Shown here: positions 26,931-36,313 of the stretch, one piece after another | Layout: each line of letters opens with the position of its first letter | Position numbering within the stretch: position 1 is the stretch's first letter | Source of the DNA: PLGF01 sp052139695 | Lineage (GTDB): Bacteria; Verrucomicrobiota; Verrucomicrobiia; Limisphaerales; Palsa-1400 | Direction of reading: 5' to 3' | Assembly (NCBI GenBank): GCA_052139695.1 | Contig: JBKQWF010000106.1 | Span: forward strand, 56,203 to 120,202 | Length of the DNA stretch: 64,000 nt | Notes under the pieces: model-generated | What the model was told of the DNA's origin: nothing | The model's input: the letters and a program-made list of their open reading frames with translations, nothing else | Databases searched by the model: none | Program-made: the position numbers and the translations under genes

Positions 26931-27173
26931 TCAATTTAGCTCAATTGGGTTCAGGTTTGGCTGGACGCAGGCTTTCCGGGGCGGCGCCGGGGCCGTACTC
27001 CTCACCGATGCCAAGGTTTTGACGGATGCGCTCCTGTTTCTCTTGGCTTGGACTTCCGGCAGTTGGTTGAGCCAGGAGAGGAGGTCCTGGGCCAGCTCGC
27101 CATTTAGGAGGCGCTGGTTGAGTTGCTGACGGACGGCCAGCGGGAGCCGGGCGATTTTGCCGTTGCGCGTCAT
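26931..27173 (-). pseudogene. Truncated small protein of the GKIARLP/LPEVQ type
   Basis: The first 43 residues (MTRNGKIARLPLAVRQQLNQ, then NGELAQDLLSWLNQLPEVQA) match the start of a small protein that I associate with Verrucomicrobiota genomes, whose function I do not know. In those proteins the sequence goes on into an EFGG-containing segment and a Trp-rich NLTEW part. Here it turns into KRNRSASVKTLASVRSTAPA and ends after 80 residues in the 10-bp repeat, so the gene is probably a 3'-truncated copy. The helix-rich, basic N-terminus would suit DNA binding, but that is a guess. Confidence 0.5.
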
Positions 27174-27551
27174 CGCGGTCCTCGAGAGCGTGGCATTGTT
27201 TTCATGCGGGGCAATGATAACAAGAATGCGTCAAGATTAAAATCCTACGGAAGGTTTTTGAACGGGTTTTGCGCGTGGCTCAGGAATGGCGATTTTATTC
27301 AAAAGGCCGAAATTGGGGCTGAGCGGCAGCTCAGCCCCACCCTCTGTTGCGCGCTCCGCAGCGCATTAAAGCACTGCCAAATAAATCTCACAATGTAAGA
27401 TTTTTTGACCCCAATAAGTGGCATTGTTGACGCGCATTTATATTGACTCGAAGCGCGCTGGCGTCAGAATTTGGAGTATGCAAGGAACATCTGGCCCCAC
27501 ATCGCTGATGGGATCCAGAGGATTGGCATGGACTGATTTGCCCACGATCCC
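27174..27551. other. Gene-free stretch with one strong hairpin
   Basis: I see no supported gene here. The main structure is the hairpin listed separately at 27315-27338. The sequence after 27400 is AT-richer and could carry the promoter of the membrane-protein gene at 27552, but no clear -35/-10 pair stands out. Confidence 0.5.
27315..27338. repeat. Perfect hairpin, 10-bp stem
   Basis: GGGGCTGAGC and GCTCAGCCCC pair perfectly around GGCA. A decayed relative containing GCTGAACTGCCGCTCAGCCC occurs at about 46571-46590, so this is a member of a dispersed palindrome family rather than a terminator; no T-run follows. Confidence 0.7.
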
Positions 27552-29438
27552 ATGACGAAATGGATTATCATAACGAGGCGGTGGTTGGAGCAGCGACAAC
27601 TTCCAGCGGCCTTGGCCCTCGGGGCGATTGTTCTAATGTTGCCGGCATTGGCCGGGGGACTTTTTGGCGACGATCTCGTTCAACGGTTGAATCAATTGAC
27701 CCCGGCTGAATTGCCGCCTCACGCTTTTGACACCGGCTTCGTGGCCGCGGATTCCGGCCAACTCACCACCGTCGGAAATCATCTTTTCGACTATGTCCAC
27801 GGAAAGGAAGCGGCAGCGCGGGCCAGAGAATACGGGGTCGCGCCGTGGTGGGCGTCTGAAGACTGGACGGCGGCATTGTGGCGGCCGCTGACCGCATTCA
27901 CTCATTGGCTGGATTACCGGCTGTATCCCAACACTCCCGCGCTGATGCATGCCCACAGCATCGCCTGGTACGCAGTGGCCGTTTTTCTGGCGGCGACGCT
28001 TTACCGCAGGGTTGCGGCGCAGTCCGGCTCAGAGGACAAAATCGGGACGAGCCCCTGCGCCGCGGGGTTGGCCGGCTTCTTGTGGTTGCTGGACAAAGAT
28101 ACGTATCTGCCTGTGATGTATGTGGCCAACCGCGGCTTTTTCGTGGCACTGGTTTTCGGAATGTTGTGCCTGCACGCTCATATTCGCTGGCGGATGAGCA
28201 AGTTTCGAGTGTGGATGTGGCTGTCCGTTTTATGTCTGGCACTCTCACTCCTGGCCAATGAGGGCGGCGCATCGACTCTGGCTTTTTTGCTGGCTTACGC
28301 GCTTGTCCTGGAAACAGGCGGATGGCAAGCGCGATTGACAAGCCTATTTCCGGCGGCGGCTGTTGTTCTCGCTTGGCGGGCGGTGTATGCGGGCTTCGGT
28401 TTCGGCGTGAGGAATTTTCCCGGCTATGTGGACCCGGGTTACTCGCCGCTCTTGTTCGTCAAAGACATCGTCCCGAGAGCCAATGGGCTGCTCGGCGGAC
28501 AATTAACAGGCTTGCCGCCTGAATTGGCACTGGCGTTCAACCCGAAGTGGCAGATGATTGCGGCGCTCTTCTTCGGCGGTTTCAGCTTGGTTTGCGTTTT
28601 CGTCTTTTGGCTAGTCGCGCGGCGAAATGGGGTCGCGCGTTTTTGGGCGGTGGTGATGCTGCTGGCGTTGGTTCCCGCGGCGACGGTCGCTCCGCTGAGC
28701 AAGAACCTGGGATTTGTCGCACTCGGAGCGTTCGGAGTGATGGCTTCGTTTCTGGTCGCTTTTGCGAAAGCGGAAGAGCGCGCGGCTCTGCCAGTTCTGC
28801 TCCGGCTGACGGCATGGTGCCTTGCAATCTGGTTCGTGGCGGCGCATGTCTTTGCGGCCGCGGCGGCCAGGTTGGTTTTGGCGCGCGCGACTCCGCTCAT
28901 TCCGAAGGTGGCGGGGCGCGCTTGTTCGTTTGACTGGCTGGGTGAGATTGGCGGCCGGGACGTGGTCGTAATAAACGATCCGACCGTGCTTTCCTCCATG
29001 GCGCCTTTTGATCGCGCCTATCTTCGCCGCCCCTTGCCGAAGACCATCAGGAATCTTATTCCCGGCAGCATGCCTTTCGAGGTGAACCGATTGGACGCAT
29101 CGACGCTTGTCCTGAAAGCCAGACAATCAGATCTGTTTGACTGCCCAGCCGTCGGACGGCTGCACCCGTGCTACGCCTGCAAATCGGCCAACGAGTTCCT
29201 GTTTGGTGAGAGAATCTGGAGGGCGGGAGAGCGCGTGACGAATAGCGCCTTCGTGGCCGAAATTCTATCAGTCAGCGCCAGAGGAGCGCCTTGCTCGATC
29301 GCCTTTCATTTTGATAAACCACTGGAATCTGAAGAGAAAGTTTGGTTGTATTTTGATTGGGGCCGGTGGTCGCACGCCCGTTTTGTGTTGCCGAGGCTTG
29401 GAGAGTCGGTGGAAATCGCGGGTGGCCAGCCGCTGTAG
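27552..29438 (+). CDS. Polytopic membrane protein, possible GT-C glycosyltransferase
   Basis: The 628-residue protein has about ten to twelve hydrophobic segments (first at about 18-37) and a soluble C-terminal part from about 470. After the first helix comes GGLFGDDLVQR, with an acidic pair in the first outer loop. That is where GT-C enzymes of the mannosyl/arabinosyl type carry their catalytic Asp. A second loop holds LWRPLTAFTHWLDYRLYP. The layout agrees with GT-C sugar transferases or glycan-modifying proteins of large-genome environmental bacteria, but no family-specific motif is certain. It precedes a secreted GH31 glycosidase by 40 bp on the same strand. Confidence 0.6.
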   Translation: MTKWIIITRRWLEQRQLPAALALGAIVLMLPALAGGLFGDDLVQRLNQLTPAELPPHAFDTGFVAADSGQLTTVGNHLFDYVHGKEAAARAREYGVAPWWASEDWTAALWRPLTAFTHWLDYRLYPNTPALMHAHSIAWYAVAVFLAATLYRRVAAQSGSEDKIGTSPCAAGLAGFLWLLDKDTYLPVMYVANRGFFVALVFGMLCLHAHIRWRMSKFRVWMWLSVLCLALSLLANEGGASTLAFLLAYALVLETGGWQARLTSLFPAAAVVLAWRAVYAGFGFGVRNFPGYVDPGYSPLLFVKDIVPRANGLLGGQLTGLPPELALAFNPKWQMIAALFFGGFSLVCVFVFWLVARRNGVARFWAVVMLLALVPAATVAPLSKNLGFVALGAFGVMASFLVAFAKAEERAALPVLLRLTAWCLAIWFVAAHVFAAAAARLVLARATPLIPKVAGRACSFDWLGEIGGRDVVVINDPTVLSSMAPFDRAYLRRPLPKTIRNLIPGSMPFEVNRLDASTLVLKARQSDLFDCPAVGRLHPCYACKSANEFLFGERIWRAGERVTNSAFVAEILSVSARGAPCSIAFHFDKPLESEEKVWLYFDWGRWSHARFVLPRLGESVEIAGGQPL

Positions 29439-29478
29439 GGTGATCCGGGTTTGCGGGTCCACCGACAAACTGAATCAA

Positions 29479-31659
29479 ATGAACTACAATTGCCTGTTTA
29501 CTCGGCGGCTGGTGGCAGCCGCTTTTTTGGTCTTTGCCGCCGTCGCGCAGTCTCAGTCCGCGCTCATCAAGGACAGCCAGATTGAGGAACTGGCGCCCGG
29601 ATTATGGCGCATTCGTTTGGGATCGCCGGAAAAGCTGACGCCCACTTTCTTTCGCTCGGCGCCCGTGGCGGAAAAAGCGCTCAAGGCGCTTTCTGCCGGC
29701 GCCCAACCGCCCTTTTCATTTGCCCGCATCCGGTTCTCCGTCAACGCGCGCGGTTGCGCCGTGCAACTGCCGCTGGGCAAGAACGAGCAGGTCTTTGGCT
29801 GCGGGCTGAACACCCGGCTCTTCAACCTGACCAATCGCCGGCTTTGGATTCGGACGAGTGATGACCCGGAAAGCGAGTTGAATGATTCCCATGCGCCAGT
29901 GCCGTTTTATGTGACCACGGCGGGCTACGGGGTTTTTGTGGACAGCGCGCGCTACGTCTCCTTTTACACCGGAATTGCCGAGCCGTCTGGCATCACGCCA
30001 AGCCTGATCGCCGAGAGGACCGCCGTTGCGAGCACGGAAGAACTCTATCGCCAGCGCGAACTGAATTCAAAGATTGTGCTGGCCGACGTGCCCGCGGCCA
30101 AGGGGGTGGATGTCTATATCTTCGGCGGGCCGACGATGAAGGAGGCGGTGCGGCGCTATAACCTCTTTTCCGGCGGGGGCTGCCTGCCGCCCTTATGGGG
30201 GCTGGGCGTTTGGTATCGCGGTAAAACCGATTTCGGTCCGCAAGACTGCCTGAAATTGGCGCGGTCATTCCGCGAGAATCACATGCCGTGCGATGTTTGG
30301 GGTTTGGAACCGGGCTGGCAATCACACGCCTACCCCTGTTCGTTTGCCTGGAATAACGAGCGGTTTCCGGATCCGGATGATTTTATTAAACAGATGCGGG
30401 GCGCGGATTTTCACCTCAATGCCTGGGAGCATGTGTTTGTGCATTCCAGTTCGCCGATTTACAAAGCGCTGGGGCCGTTGAGCGGCGATTATCTGGTCTG
30501 GGACGGATTAGTCCCGGATTTATCGCTGCCCGAAGCCCGTTCCATTTTCGCCGCGCAGCAGAACAAGGTGTTGTTTGAGAAAGGCATTGAGACGGTCAAG
30601 CTGGATGAGTGCGACAACCAGCCGGTTAGCGCCAAACCCTGGTCTTTTCCAGAGTGCAGCACCTTTCCTTCGGGTCTGGACGGCGAGCAAATGCATGGGT
30701 TGCTGGGAGTTCTTTATCAGCAAACCATGTGGGAGACGCCGAAGAAAAACAACCGGCGCACCTATAATTCGGTGCGGGCCTCGCACGCCCTGGCCGCGCC
30801 CCTGCCTTTTGTTCTTTACAGCGACTCCTATGACCACCGCGCCTACGTTCGCGGCATCGCCAAATCGGGTTTTAGCGGAGTGTTGTGGGCGCCGGAGCTG
30901 CGGGACGCCAACTCAATTGAAGACCTTTATCGCCGGGTGGAAACCATCGTTTTTTCGGCCCAGACGCTGGTCAACTGTTGGTATATGAAAAACCCGCCCT
31001 GGCTGCAGATCAATACCGACAAGAGCAATCGTGATGAACTGATGCCCGAGCGGGCTGAGGTTACCGCGGTGGTTCGGCGTCTGTTCGAACTGCGCATGAG
31101 CCTGATTCCTTATCTCTATTCGGCGTTTGCGGAGTATCAGGCCAGCGGCACGCCGCCGTTTCGGGCGGTGGTCATGGATTATCCATATGACACCAACACC
31201 TGGCAACTGGACGACGAGTATTTGGCGGGACCTTCGCTCCTGGTCGCCCCCATTTTTGCCGGCCAAAAATCGCGCAGCGTCTATCTGCCGGAAGGTGAAT
31301 GGTTTGATATTTGGACGGGAGAACGCCTGGAGGGCGGCAGAAAACTGGATGTCAATAAGCCCGCTGACCAAATTCCCGTATATGTGAAGAGCGGCACGCT
31401 TCTGCCTTTGGCCAAGCCGGTCGAATGCGTCAAACCAGAGACTTGCTTTGACTTGACAGTTCGGGTCTATGGCTCAAAACCGGCGGCTTTCACCCTCTAC
31501 GAGGACGACGGGAGTTCTTACGATTACGAAAAGGGAATGCAAAATAGAATCATCCTTTCGTGGTCTCCTGGGAAAGGCGGCCAAGCCGAAAAGAGCGGCA
31601 ACTACCCAGGCCCGGCCCGCTATGAAGTCGAGGCGTGGAAGGCCCTGGACGGACAATGA
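29479..31659 (+). CDS. Glycoside hydrolase family 31 (alpha-glucosidase/alpha-xylosidase type)
   Basis: From ATG 29479 the 726-residue protein has a signal peptide (LVAAAFLVFAAVAQSQS), an N-terminal beta domain with NEQVFGCGLNTRLFNL, and the GH31 barrel: GGPTMKEAVRRYNLFSGG, PLWGLGVWYRG, the nucleophile Asp376 in TVKLDECDN, and the later YSDSYDHRAYVRG and FSGVLWAPEL blocks. The C-terminal beta domains include DDEYLAGPSLLVAPIF and a YEDDGSSYDYEKG ending. It hydrolyses alpha-linked sugars outside the cytoplasm; the exact linkage is not decidable. The nucleophile motif KLDECDN differs from the usual KLDGxD form. An upstream frame from 29311 overlaps the preceding gene and is not needed. Confidence 0.88.
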   Translation: MNYNCLFTRRLVAAAFLVFAAVAQSQSALIKDSQIEELAPGLWRIRLGSPEKLTPTFFRSAPVAEKALKALSAGAQPPFSFARIRFSVNARGCAVQLPLGKNEQVFGCGLNTRLFNLTNRRLWIRTSDDPESELNDSHAPVPFYVTTAGYGVFVDSARYVSFYTGIAEPSGITPSLIAERTAVASTEELYRQRELNSKIVLADVPAAKGVDVYIFGGPTMKEAVRRYNLFSGGGCLPPLWGLGVWYRGKTDFGPQDCLKLARSFRENHMPCDVWGLEPGWQSHAYPCSFAWNNERFPDPDDFIKQMRGADFHLNAWEHVFVHSSSPIYKALGPLSGDYLVWDGLVPDLSLPEARSIFAAQQNKVLFEKGIETVKLDECDNQPVSAKPWSFPECSTFPSGLDGEQMHGLLGVLYQQTMWETPKKNNRRTYNSVRASHALAAPLPFVLYSDSYDHRAYVRGIAKSGFSGVLWAPELRDANSIEDLYRRVETIVFSAQTLVNCWYMKNPPWLQINTDKSNRDELMPERAEVTAVVRRLFELRMSLIPYLYSAFAEYQASGTPPFRAVVMDYPYDTNTWQLDDEYLAGPSLLVAPIFAGQKSRSVYLPEGEWFDIWTGERLEGGRKLDVNKPADQIPVYVKSGTLLPLAKPVECVKPETCFDLTVRVYGSKPAAFTLYEDDGSSYDYEKGMQNRIILSWSPGKGGQAEKSGNYPGPARYEVEAWKALDGQ

Positions 31660-31683
31660 AAGGGCGGCGCGTGCCAACGGCTT

Positions 31684-31792
31684 GGCTGGACAGGCATTCA
31701 TGGAGATCATGATGCCTTTGTTTATCGCCATAGGGGAAACCATTCGCGTGGACACCGCCTCGCGGAAGTACGGCGGCAAGCAAACCTCGTAA
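31684..31792 (+). pseudogene. Remnant of the C-terminal end of elongation factor P
   Basis: Directly after the GH31 stop, and in another frame, about 35 codons read GLAGQAFMEIMMPLFIAIGE, then TIRVDTASRKYGGKQTS and TAA. This closely follows the third domain of EF-P (TGLxxxVPLFIxxGExIxVDTxxxxYxxR). Nothing upstream matches domains one and two. It is most likely a leftover of a deleted or rearranged efp copy. The match is short and was judged by eye. Confidence 0.5.
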
Positions 31793-31922
31793 GGATCGCT
31801 CCGCCCGTTCAACTCACAAGAATTGACCGGTGATTGCCAAGATAAGGGGAGCCGCGCGGGCTGGCAGGAGATATTATTGACTAAAGCACGCTTGGCAGTG
31901 TGTATCGCCGAAGGATGGTATT

Positions 31923-34900
31923 ATGTCTTGCGCCGGTGTGAACATGGGCGCCTTATCGGTCAAGGCCGTTGCCCTGCATGGTGAGCGGAAGGACGCGCGG
32001 GTGGCCCTTCATGGCGGACGCCCCCAGGAAGCCCTGAAGGAGATGCTGGCCGAAGGGGTGTTTGCCGACGTTGAGTATTTCGGGATTTCGGGACAATTGG
32101 GTCAAATTACCGAAGTTGCGGCCATTCGGCGCGCTTTGCGCGAATTGGATGAGGATTTCGATGCCGTCGCTTCGTTGGGGGGGGAGGCTTTTCTGGTTTA
32201 TTTTCTGACGCGCGGCCGGATCACCAATGTTCTTTCCCACAACAAGTGCGCTGCCGGCAGCGGGGAATTCTTTGTGCAGCAAATCGGGCGGATGGGGTTG
32301 GGCATGGAGGACGCCATCCAACTTTCGTTGGAAGGGAAGGTGGTGCCGCTGGCCTCCCGGTGCTCCGTTCACTGCAAGTCGGACATCACCCACAAACTGA
32401 ACCGGAAGGAAGCATCCCCGGCGGATATTCTTCATACTTTGCATGACAGCATGGCCAACAAGGTGGCGGCGCTGCTGGAAAAAGGACAACGTTCGCGCCG
32501 GCGCGTGCTCCTGATCGGGGGGGTGAGCCGCAACGCCGCCATGCTTGCGGCTTTGCGGGCGAAGCAGCCCGAGACGGAATTTGTCATCCGGCCGGAGAGT
32601 CCCTGGTTCGAGGCTTGGGGCACGGCTCTGCTGACCCGGGACGACCCGATCCATCGCTCTCCGAAATTGTTGATCGTGCCGCGGCTCGGACGGCTCCCGC
32701 CGCTCCAGAACTATGCCGAGCTAGTCCGGATCATCCCGGCGCCGCCACGGGAATTGCCTTCTGACAGCCCGCTGGTGCTAGGAGTGGATGCGGGATCAAC
32801 CACCACCAAGGCGGTTTTGCTCAATCCCGCCACTGGCGGAATTGTGGCTTCGCACTATTTGCGCACGCAGGGCGACCCTGTGGCTTCGCTGCGCGCCTGC
32901 CTGCGAGCCCTCGCCGATCAAGTGGGCAACCGCTGGGTTGGCCTGATCGCGACGACGGGATCGGCCCGCGAAATCGTCGGCGCCTACCTGGGCACGGAAT
33001 ATGTTTTCAATGAGATTTCCGCCCACGCGGCCGGCGCGGGGCATTTCGACGACGAAGTGGACACGATTATGGAAATTGGCGGCCAGGACTCGAAATACAT
33101 CCACCTTCGCAATGGGGTTCCGATCGATTACGCCATGAATAACGCTTGTTCCGCCGGCACCGGCTCTTTCCTTGAGGAAAGCGCTCGGAGCGATCTCGGC
33201 GTGATGGTGTCCGATATATCGAGGGTGGCGCTGGGATCAGCTTCCCCGGTGCAGTTCAAGGCGACTTGCGCGGCCTTTATCAATTCGGATATTCGCTCCG
33301 CCCAGCAGCAGGGTCATCGGCATGATGATATTGTCGCGGGGCTGGTCTATGCCATTGCCGCCAACTACCTCACCAAGGTTAAGGGTCCGCGCTGTGTCGG
33401 GAAAAAGGTTTTTTTGCAAGGTGGCGTGGCCCTCAACAGCGCGCTGGGTTATGCCTTTGCTCATCATGTTGGCCGTCAGGTGGTGATTCCGCCCCATCCG
33501 GAGTTGCTGGGCGCGTTGGGCGTGGCGTTGCTGGCCTTGAAACGGTCGCAAATCTCCGTGGAGACGGCCAGCGAACTGAAAGCTTTGGCGGCTCCGGAAT
33601 TGGAGTGCGTGGGCCGATTCGCCTGCCAGGCCTGCAAGTTATATTGCGGCATTGACCGTTTTAAAGTGGGAGGACGATTATTTCCATTCGGAGGGCGTTG
33701 CAGTCTGTATGAGAACGTGTGGAAGCGAAAGTCACGGACCATCGCGGCAGCGGACTTGGTGGAGGAAAGGACCAGCGTGCTCTTTGGCCATTCGCCGGGC
33801 GCTTCGGCCAACGCGGGGCGGCGCATCGGCCTTCCCAAAGCATTGTTGACGCACTCGCTTCATCCTCTTTTTTCCACTTTCTTCTCCGATCTGGGATTCG
33901 AAACAATCCTGTCCGGCGTGGACCCGCAGGGCGAATTGAAGTCCAACGCCGGTTTTTTCTTTCCCGTCCAAATCGCGCACGGCGCGGTGCTGGACCTGGC
34001 GCGGCGGGGTGTGAACCTGATCTTCCTGCCGCAGGTGATACACATGCCCCGGGCCAATGCCTGCCGCGATTGTTATGTCTGTCCGATCACCCAAGCCAGC
34101 CCTTCGTTCATGGCCAAGGCGTTTCCGGAGCTGCATTTCCTCTCGCCGCTTTTGGACTTTTCCAATGGTTACGGCGCCTCTTGCGCGATGATGGAGATGG
34201 CGGTGCAGGAATTAGGGATACCCCAAGCGCAGGCTGGGAGCGCCTGGAAGGCGGCGGCGCGCGCTGAGGCGGAGGCGGAACGCGCCCTTTTGAAGCGCGG
34301 CCAAAAAGCGCTCGCCGAGGCGGTGAAGGAAGGGAAGCTCGCCATTGTTCTGGCCGGCCACAGCTACAACGCCTTTGCGCCGGAAGCCTCCCAATCCGTG
34401 GCGCGGAAGCTTTCCAGCATGGGAGTGACGGTGGTCCCGAGCGACTGCCTCGCGCCGATCGAAGCGGGCCCGACCGCCTGGCACTTCGCGAATCAGATCA
34501 TGAACGCGGCCGCCATCGTCAATTTGCACCCCAATTTGTTCCTTCTCTGCGTGAGCAACTTCAGTTGCACCATCGATGCTTTCACTCAATCCATGCTGGC
34601 TTCCGTGATGGGCTCAAAACCTCACCTGATCCTTGAGATTGACGCCCACACCGCCGGGGCGGGCATTCAAACCCGATTGGAGGCCTTCCTCGACATCGCG
34701 GCCAACTATCAGGAACGCCGAGCCATTGCCGTGCAACCGTTCAAGGCTTGCCGGTTGCTTCCGGGCGGCCGCGTTGTCCGCAGCAATGGCGAGACCGTTC
34801 GACTCAACGATCCACGCGTCAAGATTCGTTTCCCGAACTTTTCCCAATACCACTCCGAAACCTTGGCCATGGCCGCACGCTGGATGGGGCTGAGCGTCGG

Positions 34901-36092
34901 GGAGACCATACCGCTGGACAGATGCCAGCTCGAACGGGGCCTCAATCACACCTCGGGCCGGGAATGCCTTCCTTTGCCCATCTGCATTGGACAACTGTTG
35001 CAGATCAGTGAGGACCGCCCGCCCGATGAAATCACCGGTTTCTACATGGTGCGCGGGGGCGCTCCTTGCGTCTCGGATTGCTATATGGGCTATTTTGAAA
35101 GGTTCATCACCGAACGGCGATTGCCCGATCTTTTTCTGCTGAATCCCACGCAGGAAAACGGCTGGTGCGGCCTCGACCGTGCAACCCTCGTCCAGAGCGT
35201 TTCGCCTGCCATCCAAATGGCCGACATCCTGGTGGAGATCGAGCAGGTGCTGGGCGCCGTGGGATTGCCGGGCAGTGTCGAGCAATTGCGGGCGAAATGG
35301 CGGCGGTTCATGGAGGCAGCGCGCTCATTGGACGAGTTTAACACGAACCTGCCCGGATTCGCCGATTGGCTGGCCGCGTTGCCCCGCACGCGGGACCCGT
35401 CGATCTGTCCCAAAGTGGTGATTACAGGGGATTTTTTCACCCGCTTCAGTCGATTTTTCATGGAAGGCATGCACGATCTCTACGCGGACAGCGGCATCAT
35501 CCTCAAGCCTGTGGACCTGGGCGATCTGGTGCAATACGCCGCTTACCATGACGTGGCGGGAACGGCCAGCGCCTGGGGGCTGAAGCCGGGCTACCCGGCC
35601 CTGGCCAAAGCGTGCCTGAGAATGTTTCAGCCGGACGGGCAACAGTATCTGCGGCAATGGATGAAATATCGCGCGGAGCTATGGCTCGAAGGCCACTATC
35701 GCCAACTTTTCCGCAAGACCGGGCTGCTCGTTGCCGGGCCGAATAACGTGTCGTCACTTTTCGAGAAGGCATCGGAGCACATTTCTCCGGCGATTTTCGG
35801 CGAGGTCATCCCCAGCGTCGGCAAAGGCCTGGAAGCCGCCAGCGAGGGCTACGACGGCATTTTTTTGATCGGCCCGTTTAATTGTCTGCCCTACCGGGTT
35901 TCCGAGGCGATCTTGAAACCGCTCAGCTTACTGGCGGACATGCCGTTGCTGGCCTACGAGAGTGACGGTTACGCGGTTTCACCTTCATTCCTCAGACAGG
36001 TGGAAGTCCACATCGAACAGGTTCTCGAACGAGCCAGCCAGCGGAACGAAAAGGCGGCCGCCGCCGCCAAGGCATGGAGGCCGTTCGGTTAG
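31923..36092 (+). CDS. Giant acyl-CoA dehydratase activase fusion (two BadF/HgdC domains + DUF2229/HgdB-like region)
   Basis: The 1389-residue protein joins two ASKHA-fold activase domains to an HgdB-like part. Domain 1 (1-250) lacks the normal GIDxGS and GGQD loops (GVNMGALS, SLGGEAF) but keeps Cys109 in NKCAAGSGEF and Cys147/Cys151. Domain 2 (283-540) is canonical: GVDAGSTTTKAVLL, EIGGQDSKYI, Cys409 in NNACSAGTGSF and Cys449. A Cys-rich stretch follows (562-593). Next comes DUF2229 from about 634 (RIGLPKALLTHSLHPLF) and a long C-terminal part with CRDCYVCP and GYGASC. In small relatives the activase hydrolyses ATP to fire a low-potential electron from a shared [4Fe-4S] cluster into a dehydratase or reductase. 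In these giant proteins activator and acceptor appear to be one chain. Their substrate is unknown. The gene stands alone. Confidence 0.85.
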   Translation: MSCAGVNMGALSVKAVALHGERKDARVALHGGRPQEALKEMLAEGVFADVEYFGISGQLGQITEVAAIRRALRELDEDFDAVASLGGEAFLVYFLTRGRITNVLSHNKCAAGSGEFFVQQIGRMGLGMEDAIQLSLEGKVVPLASRCSVHCKSDITHKLNRKEASPADILHTLHDSMANKVAALLEKGQRSRRRVLLIGGVSRNAAMLAALRAKQPETEFVIRPESPWFEAWGTALLTRDDPIHRSPKLLIVPRLGRLPPLQNYAELVRIIPAPPRELPSDSPLVLGVDAGSTTTKAVLLNPATGGIVASHYLRTQGDPVASLRACLRALADQVGNRWVGLIATTGSAREIVGAYLGTEYVFNEISAHAAGAGHFDDEVDTIMEIGGQDSKYIHLRNGVPIDYAMNNACSAGTGSFLEESARSDLGVMVSDISRVALGSASPVQFKATCAAFINSDIRSAQQQGHRHDDIVAGLVYAIAANYLTKVKGPRCVGKKVFLQGGVALNSALGYAFAHHVGRQVVIPPHPELLGALGVALLALKRSQISVETASELKALAAPELECVGRFACQACKLYCGIDRFKVGGRLFPFGGRCSLYENVWKRKSRTIAAADLVEERTSVLFGHSPGASANAGRRIGLPKALLTHSLHPLFSTFFSDLGFETILSGVDPQGELKSNAGFFFPVQIAHGAVLDLARRGVNLIFLPQVIHMPRANACRDCYVCPITQASPSFMAKAFPELHFLSPLLDFSNGYGASCAMMEMAVQELGIPQAQAGSAWKAAARAEAEAERALLKRGQKALAEAVKEGKLAIVLAGHSYNAFAPEASQSVARKLSSMGVTVVPSDCLAPIEAGPTAWHFANQIMNAAAIVNLHPNLFLLCVSNFSCTIDAFTQSMLASVMGSKPHLILEIDAHTAGAGIQTRLEAFLDIAANYQERRAIAVQPFKACRLLPGGRVVRSNGETVRLNDPRVKIRFPNFSQYHSETLAMAARWMGLSVGETIPLDRCQLERGLNHTSGRECLPLPICIGQLLQISEDRPPDEITGFYMVRGGAPCVSDCYMGYFERFITERRLPDLFLLNPTQENGWCGLDRATLVQSVSPAIQMADILVEIEQVLGAVGLPGSVEQLRAKWRRFMEAARSLDEFNTNLPGFADWLAALPRTRDPSICPKVVITGDFFTRFSRFFMEGMHDLYADSGIILKPVDLGDLVQYAAYHDVAGTASAWGLKPGYPALAKACLRMFQPDGQQYLRQWMKYRAELWLEGHYRQLFRKTGLLVAGPNNVSSLFEKASEHISPAIFGEVIPSVGKGLEAASEGYDGIFLIGPFNCLPYRVSEAILKPLSLLADMPLLAYESDGYAVSPSFLRQVEVHIEQVLERASQRNEKAAAAAKAWRPFG

Positions 36093-36313
36093 GTTAGCGG
36101 GAGCGATGCAGTTGATTAACTCGCGCTTCGTTTTGTGTTGATTCGCTCCGCGAATTCGAAGAAACTCCGTTCATTCCAGGCGCGAAGCAACTATGACCAA
36201 CCTCATCCAGCACTGTGAGGACGACTGGCATGAAATGCTCCGGATTACCGTCTTTGTAAGCGCGCATATTAAGTCTGACGCAACCGGTTAAAACCTGAAC
36301 AGAAGCAGCGATC

